Part shown: positions 59,443 through 64,000 of the stretch, one piece after another
Position numbering within the stretch: the stretch's first letter is position 1
Layout of the letters: each line of letters opens with the position of its first letter
Origin: an uncultured Piscirickettsiaceae bacterium
GTDB lineage: Bacteria; Pseudomonadota; Gammaproteobacteria; Methylococcales; Cycloclasticaceae
Assembly (NCBI GenBank): GCA_913061075.1
Contig: CAJXSK010000001.1
Span: forward strand, 248,001-312,000
DNA length: 64,000 nucleotides
Direction: 5' to 3'
Translations under genes and position numbers: made by a program
The notes under the pieces: generated by a model
The model's input: only the letters and a program-made list of their open reading frames with translations
Database searches by the model: none
Told to the model about the DNA's origin: nothing

Positions 59443-60334
59443 TTCTTCATATAAAAGTGGCTATGTGGCCTTAATTGGTGCGCCGAATGCAGGCAAATCG
59501 ACCTTACTTAATTACTTACTGGGGCAGAAGGTTAGTATCACCTCGCGCAAGCCACAAACGACTCGCCACCGAATATTAGGCATTAAATCGGAAGAAACAT
59601 CACAGGTTGTTTATGTTGATACCCCCGGTATGCACTTAGGTGGTAAGAAAGCGTTAAATAAATACCTAAACAGAACAGCTGATGCCAGTATGCTGGGCGT
59701 TGATGTCATTGTTTGGTTGAAAGATGACATAAGATGGGATGACATTGACGATGCAATATTAAAAAAGCTTAAAGAGGCTGGTACGCCAGTTGTATTAGCA
59801 TTAAATAAAGTTGATAAAGTATCTGATAAATCAAAGCTATTGCCTTTTATAGAAAGGATTAGTGAGCAATATGATTTTAAATCAATTATTCCTATCTCAG
59901 CTTTAACGGGCAAACAGTTAGTTGAGTTTGAGAAACTTATTTTGGATTTATTACCAGAAGGAACGCCGTTATTTCCAGAAGAGCAAATAACGGATAAGTC
60001 TGAACGTTTTATGGCGTCCGAAATCATACGTGAAAAACTCACTCGTCGATTAGGGCAAGAGTTGCCTCACTCATTAAGTATTAGCGTTGAACAGTTTAAA
60101 GTTGAAGAAAAAATTGTTCGAATATATGCGACTGTTTGGGTGGAACGTAAGGGTCAGAAAAACATAGTGATTGGCCCTAAAGGTGCCGGTTTAAAAGATA
60201 CAGGCATGAAAGCACGTATTGACCTTGAAGAAATGTTAGATAGTAAGGTTTATTTAAGTCTATGGGTAAAGGTTAAAAAAGGCTGGTCAGAAAATGAAAG
60301 AGAGATAGCCAGTCTCGGTTACGTGGATTCGTAA
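59435..60334 (+). CDS. era: GTPase Era
   Basis: Ras-like GTPase for 30S ribosome maturation. It has 299 residues. G1 is GAPNAGKSTLLN; G2 is in PQTTRHRILG; G3 is DTPGMH; G4 is NKVDK; G5 is SALTG. The C-terminal KH domain includes VIGPKGAGLKDTGMKAR. It is coupled to rnc. Confidence 0.98.
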   Translation: MSNSSYKSGYVALIGAPNAGKSTLLNYLLGQKVSITSRKPQTTRHRILGIKSEETSQVVYVDTPGMHLGGKKALNKYLNRTADASMLGVDVIVWLKDDIRWDDIDDAILKKLKEAGTPVVLALNKVDKVSDKSKLLPFIERISEQYDFKSIIPISALTGKQLVEFEKLILDLLPEGTPLFPEEQITDKSERFMASEIIREKLTRRLGQELPHSLSISVEQFKVEEKIVRIYATVWVERKGQKNIVIGPKGAGLKDTGMKARIDLEEMLDSKVYLSLWVKVKKGWSENEREIASLGYVDS

Positions 60335-60353
60335 TTCACAGATTATTAGTTAA

Positions 60354-61049
60354 ATGAATCGTGTTGAGCATCAGCAGGCATTTATTCTAAAAAGCCAAAG
60401 CTACAAAGAAAACAGCGTTATTCACCAGATGTTTTCTATTGATTATGGTGTTGTTTCAATTATCTCTAAAGGGTCCAAAGCAAAAATATCTAAAATTGGT
60501 TCGGTATTGCACCCGTTTAGGCAGCTGGCCGTGTCTTGGGTTGGGAAATCAGACCTTAAAACATTAACATCCTCGGAACAATTAGGTGAATTAAATACAT
60601 TAAAAGGCAATGGGCTTTATTGTGGGTTTTACGTTAATGAGTTGATTCTAAACCTGCTACATAAGTTTGACGGCCATCCGGTGTTATTTACAGCGTATCA
60701 ACAAGTGATGTACCAATTGGCCAGCAATGAAAACCTTCAAAATCATCTGAGAGAATTTGAAAAAATATTGCTGCAAGAGATAGGATACGGTTTGCAACTG
60801 GATCATGTGGCAAACAGTGACGCTCCAATCGACGCGGACTTAGATTACACTTATGTTATTGGTAAAGGAGTTGTCGAATCATCTTTTTCATCTAACGAGC
60901 AGCGCATATCTGGTTCTACGTTACATAACTTAAGGGACAATTGCTTGGCGACCAAGCAGGAGCTGATTCAAGCAAAAAAACTAATGCGCCGTTTAATAGA
61001 TTATCAATTGGATGGTAAAATCTTAAAAAGCCGAGAATTATTTTTATAA
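60354..61049 (+). CDS. recO: DNA repair protein RecO
   Basis: RecFOR mediator that loads RecA on SSB-coated DNA. It has 231 residues. The N-terminal OB-fold starts with [37 protein letters not shown]. The [18 protein letters not shown] segment is typical. No zinc-finger cysteines are seen, as in E. coli. It lies 19 bases after era. Confidence 0.95.
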   Translation: MNRVEHQQAFILKSQSYKENSVIHQMFSIDYGVVSIISKGSKAKISKIGSVLHPFRQLAVSWVGKSDLKTLTSSEQLGELNTLKGNGLYCGFYVNELILNLLHKFDGHPVLFTAYQQVMYQLASNENLQNHLREFEKILLQEIGYGLQLDHVANSDAPIDADLDYTYVIGKGVVESSFSSNEQRISGSTLHNLRDNCLATKQELIQAKKLMRRLIDYQLDGKILKSRELFL

Positions 61050-61053
61050 AACA

Positions 61054-61797
61054 ATGAATAAAAAACCCATATTGCTAGGCGTAAACATTGATCATGTGGC
61101 GACACTAAGAAATGCTCGTGGTACAGATTACCCATCACCATTGGATGCAGCTTTTATTGCGGAAAGGGCAGGAGCTGATGGCATTACTGTTCATTTGCGT
61201 GAAGACCGTAGGCATATTGTAGATGCTGACGTATATGCCCTACGCAAATACATGCATACTAGAATGAACCTCGAGCTGGCTGTTACCGACGAAATGATTG
61301 ATATTGCTTGTGATGTTAAACCTGTTTCATGTTGTTTGGTGCCTGAAAAAAGAGAAGAGTTAACTACTGAAGGTGGTTTGAATGTTGCTGATAATTTTAA
61401 GAATATTCAGTCAGCTTGTCAGCAATTGTCAAAAGAAGGTATTTTAGTATCACCATTTGTCGATCCTGATGAACAACAAATAACAGCGGTTAAAGAAGCA
61501 GGGGCCACCATGCTAGAGCTTCATACGGGATGTTATGCCGATGCTAAAAATGAAAAGGATCAACAGTTCGAATTAGAGCGCATTCAACACGCAGCGCGTT
61601 ATGCTGACCAATTAGGCCTACAAGTTAATGCCGGCCATGGCTTGCATTACCATAATGTTAAAAGTATCGCTAACATTCCTGATATTGTAGAATTGAATAT
61701 AGGTCACTCTATTGTTGCGAGAGCCGTTATTGCTGGTTTAGATCTTGCGGTGCGTGATATGAAACAGTTAATGCATTCAGCACGTACTGCTAGTTAG
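61054..61797 (+). CDS. pdxJ: Pyridoxine 5'-phosphate synthase
   Basis: Final ring-closing enzyme of vitamin B6 synthesis, using DXP and 3-amino-1-hydroxyacetone phosphate. It has 247 residues. [38 protein letters not shown] and [10 protein letters not shown] are family motifs. The DXP substrate is shared with dxr. It lies four bases after recO. Confidence 0.97.
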   Translation: MNKKPILLGVNIDHVATLRNARGTDYPSPLDAAFIAERAGADGITVHLREDRRHIVDADVYALRKYMHTRMNLELAVTDEMIDIACDVKPVSCCLVPEKREELTTEGGLNVADNFKNIQSACQQLSKEGILVSPFVDPDEQQITAVKEAGATMLELHTGCYADAKNEKDQQFELERIQHAARYADQLGLQVNAGHGLHYHNVKSIANIPDIVELNIGHSIVARAVIAGLDLAVRDMKQLMHSARTAS

Positions 61798-61805
61798 AGT
61801 TTGTC

Positions 61806-62630
61806 GTGAAAATTGCGTTAGGCATAGAATACGATGGCAGTCGTTATCACGGTTGGCAACGCCAAAAAAGCACAGAGCTAACTGTTCAAGAAAAAGTAGA
61901 AGATGGATTGGCTAAGCTCGCTAATCATGAGGTGCGCATTGTTTGTGCAGGGCGTACCGATGCAGGTGTTCATGCCTTCGAACAAGTTGCTCATTTTGAA
62001 ACAGAAAAAGTTCGTTCAGCACATGAGTGGGTATTTGGTTGTAATGCCAGTTTACCTGATGATATAAGGGTTATTTGGCATAAAAATGTAGAAGATGATT
62101 TTCACGCACGTTTCTCAGCCGTGGCTCGTTATTATCGATACGAAATCCTTAATCGCCCTATAAAATCGGCACTACATCGAAATCATGTGACGACTATTCA
62201 TTTACCATTAGATGAGCAGCTGATGCAAACTGCTGCGAATACCTTGGTTGGTACGCATGACTTTACGTCTTTTCGAGCTCAAAACTGCCAGGCTAAAAGC
62301 CCCGTTAAACAGCTACATTGGATAAATATTAAACGGTATAATGACAAAGTAATTATAGACGTGATAGCCAATGCGTTTTTGCACCATATGGTTCGCAATA
62401 TAGTGGGCTCTTTACTGCCTATTGGATTGGGTAAAAAGGAGCCGAATTGGTTGACTGAGGTGCTTCACGCTAAAGACCGTAAAGCTGCTGGTGCAACAGC
62501 ACGGCCCACGGGCTTGTATTTTAAAGGGGTGTATTACCCTAAGTACTTTGGGCTGCCTATTCACCGTGCATTTGAACCATTTGGCGAACGAATTGACCCC
62601 ACACTTTCAACTATTAATAAACTAATTTAG
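61806..62630 (+). CDS. truA: tRNA pseudouridine(38-40) synthase TruA
   Basis: Makes pseudouridine in the anticodon arm of tRNAs. It has 274 residues and starts with GTG at 61806. LGIEYDGSRYHGWQRQ, the catalytic Asp in CAGRTDAGVHAFEQVAHF and the FLHHMVRNIVGSLL segment are conserved. It is directly followed by trpF. Confidence 0.97.
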   Translation: MKIALGIEYDGSRYHGWQRQKSTELTVQEKVEDGLAKLANHEVRIVCAGRTDAGVHAFEQVAHFETEKVRSAHEWVFGCNASLPDDIRVIWHKNVEDDFHARFSAVARYYRYEILNRPIKSALHRNHVTTIHLPLDEQLMQTAANTLVGTHDFTSFRAQNCQAKSPVKQLHWINIKRYNDKVIIDVIANAFLHHMVRNIVGSLLPIGLGKKEPNWLTEVLHAKDRKAAGATARPTGLYFKGVYYPKYFGLPIHRAFEPFGERIDPTLSTINKLI

Positions 62631-63254
62631 ATGAGAACACGCGTTAAAATTTGTGGTATTACTTGTTATGACGATGCAAAAGCAGCCATTAGTGAAGGCG
62701 CTGATGCACTTGGTTTTGTTTTCTATGAACCCAGCCCTCGTTATATATCAGTTGAAGAAACAGAATTAATATTTAATAAAATTCCTCCATTTATCAATAC
62801 AGTAGGGCTTTTTGTTAATGCTAAATATGAGTTTGTTTTAAACGCATCTAACGCCCTTAATATTAATTTATTACAGTTCCATGGTGATGAAGATGAGGCA
62901 TATTGTTCTTCGTTTGGTAAACCGTATATAAAAGCAATTAGAATTCAAGAAACCACCAACTTGCTAGACGTGAGTCGTCAATTTCACAGCGCTTCTGGGT
63001 TGCTGATAGACGCATTTGATAAAGATAAGTTTGGCGGAACAGGCGAAACGTTTGATTGGGACTTATTGCAAACAACGTGTGAGCTTCCGATTATTCTTGC
63101 TGGAGGTTTATCGCCAGATAATATCTCTGATGCTATTAAACAAACACGCCCCTATGCAGTTGATGTTAGTAGTGGTGTAGAAAAAAGTAAAGGTGTGAAA
63201 AGCCACCCATTAATTAAACAATTTATGAAAGAGGTTAAATGTGCCGATGAATGA
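62631..63254 (+). CDS. trpF: Phosphoribosylanthranilate isomerase
   Basis: Amadori rearrangement step of tryptophan synthesis. It has 207 residues in a TIM barrel. [27 protein letters not shown] with the catalytic Cys, LLQFHGDE and [13 protein letters not shown] are present. It begins directly after truA and overlaps the trpB start by 14 bases. Confidence 0.97.
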   Translation: MRTRVKICGITCYDDAKAAISEGADALGFVFYEPSPRYISVEETELIFNKIPPFINTVGLFVNAKYEFVLNASNALNINLLQFHGDEDEAYCSSFGKPYIKAIRIQETTNLLDVSRQFHSASGLLIDAFDKDKFGGTGETFDWDLLQTTCELPIILAGGLSPDNISDAIKQTRPYAVDVSSGVEKSKGVKSHPLIKQFMKEVKCADE

Positions 63255-64000
63255 TTCGGAGAAACAAGCAGCGATAGAGGATTACAATTTACCTGATGAT
63301 ACAGGGCACTTTGGTCCTTATGGCGGTGTTTTTGTTGCAGAATCTTTAATGGAATCCATTGAAGAACTTAATAATGCCTACAAAAAATACATGCAAGACC
63401 CTTTGTTTCTAAAGGAATTAGACGCTGATTTACAAAATTATGTTGGGCGCCCTTCGCCGGTTTATCATGCCGAACGATTAAGTGTGGAAAATGGCGGCGC
63501 ACAAATTTATTTGAAGCGTGAAGACTTAAACCATACGGGTGCGCATAAGATAAACAATACGATAGGCCAGGCATTATTGGCCAAACGTATGGGTAAAACA
63601 CGAATCATAGCTGAAACGGGTGCAGGCCAACACGGTGTGGCTACGGCCACTGTAGCGGCTCGCCTTGGTTTGGAATGTGTTGTGTATATGGGGGCAGAGG
63701 ACATTCAACGCCAAGCACCCAATGTTTATAGAATGAAATTATTGGGTGCAGAAGTGGTATCCGTTACATCGGGTTCGCAAACATTAAAAGATGCGTTGAA
63801 TGAAGCGATGCGTGATTGGGTGACTAATATAGATACGACATACTACATTATTGGAACTGTGGCTGGCCCACACCCATATCCAGCGATGGTTAGAGACTTT
63901 CAAACCATTATTGGTCGTGAAGGCCGTCAGCAGATGCTTGATAAAACAGGGCACCTTCCTGATGCTCTAGTTGCTTGCGTTGGCGGTGGTTCAAATGCTA
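63241..64000 (+). CDS. trpB: Tryptophan synthase beta chain, 3'-truncated
   Basis: PLP enzyme that joins indole and serine. The window holds about the first 253 residues; the gene runs past the end in frame. [37 protein letters not shown] with the PLP Lys, [16 protein letters not shown] and the final CVGGGSNA are intact. The GTG at 63241 has GAGG six bases upstream; the ATG at 63247 is an alternative. The trpF-trpB order is usual; trpA is expected next. Confidence 0.96.
   Translation, partial: MPMNDSEKQAAIEDYNLPDDTGHFGPYGGVFVAESLMESIEELNNAYKKYMQDPLFLKELDADLQNYVGRPSPVYHAERLSVENGGAQIYLKREDLNHTGAHKINNTIGQALLAKRMGKTRIIAETGAGQHGVATATVAARLGLECVVYMGAEDIQRQAPNVYRMKLLGAEVVSVTSGSQTLKDALNEAMRDWVTNIDTTYYIIGTVAGPHPYPAMVRDFQTIIGREGRQQMLDKTGHLPDALVACVGGGSNA

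Overview
The window is a gene-dense stretch of a gammaproteobacterial chromosome, AT-rich by eye (not computed). It contains no rRNA, tRNA, CRISPR array, prophage, transposase or toxin-antitoxin locus that I can recognise. Gene order and protein motifs fit a free-living gammaproteobacterium: an lpx/bam cluster, a surE-pcm-nlpD-rpoS cluster, and an algU/mucABCD-lepA-lepB-rnc-era-recO-pdxJ cluster. The AT-rich coding sequence and the SUF system make lineages such as Cycloclasticus or other marine Thiotrichales-like bacteria plausible, but that is a guess. Both ends cut genes: uppS on the left and trpB on the right.

Layout. Bases 1-16694 carry the cell-envelope and replication operon: uppS, cdsA, dxr, rseP, bamA, skp, lpxD, fabZ, lpxA, lpxB, rnhB, dnaE, accA, tilS. 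Many of these genes overlap by 1-11 bases. Bases 16789-28198 hold pyrG, kdsA, eno, ftsB, ispD, ispF, truD and uppP, then a reversed smr gene, then surE, pcm, a DedA-like gene, nlpD and rpoS. A strong inverted repeat follows rpoS. Bases 28385-33834 encode alanine/threonine metabolism (alaC-like aminotransferase, hom, thrC) and recJ. Bases 33872-40969 hold a membrane protein of unknown function, an S4 protein, a small DksA-like protein and a complete suf operon (sufR-B-C-D-S-U). The suf operon has a well-formed promoter overlapped by an IscR-type palindrome. Bases 40981-45903 carry prfB (with the classical programmed +1 frameshift), lysS, a CtaG-like gene, sco and a reversed ygfZ. Bases 46045-49861 are the succinate dehydrogenase operon, flanked by two small assembly factors (SdhAF4-like and SdhE). 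Bases 49901-63254 hold a reversed nadB, the sigma-E operon with its anti-sigma and protease partners, lepA, lepB, a DUF4845 gene, rnc, era, recO, pdxJ, truA and trpF. trpB runs off the end.

How the genes work together. The left third supplies outer-membrane biogenesis: lipid A (lpxA/B/D), fatty acid (accA, fabZ), isoprenoid carrier (dxr, ispD, ispF, uppS, uppP), phospholipid (cdsA), KDO (kdsA, using PEP from eno) and protein insertion (bamA, skp). The sigma-E operon near the right end is the stress circuit that normally monitors this envelope, with RseP, encoded at the left, as its intramembrane protease. The suf operon matures Fe-S clusters, which the SdhB, IscR-type and perhaps YgfZ-dependent proteins need.

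No intergenic gap exceeds 200 bases. I found no clearly new multi-gene system. The most interesting signals are the suf operator/promoter, a cysteine-rich insertion in threonine synthase, a short palindromic repeat-like element upstream of suf, a terminator-like hairpin abutting the lepA start, and a membrane protein of unknown function.
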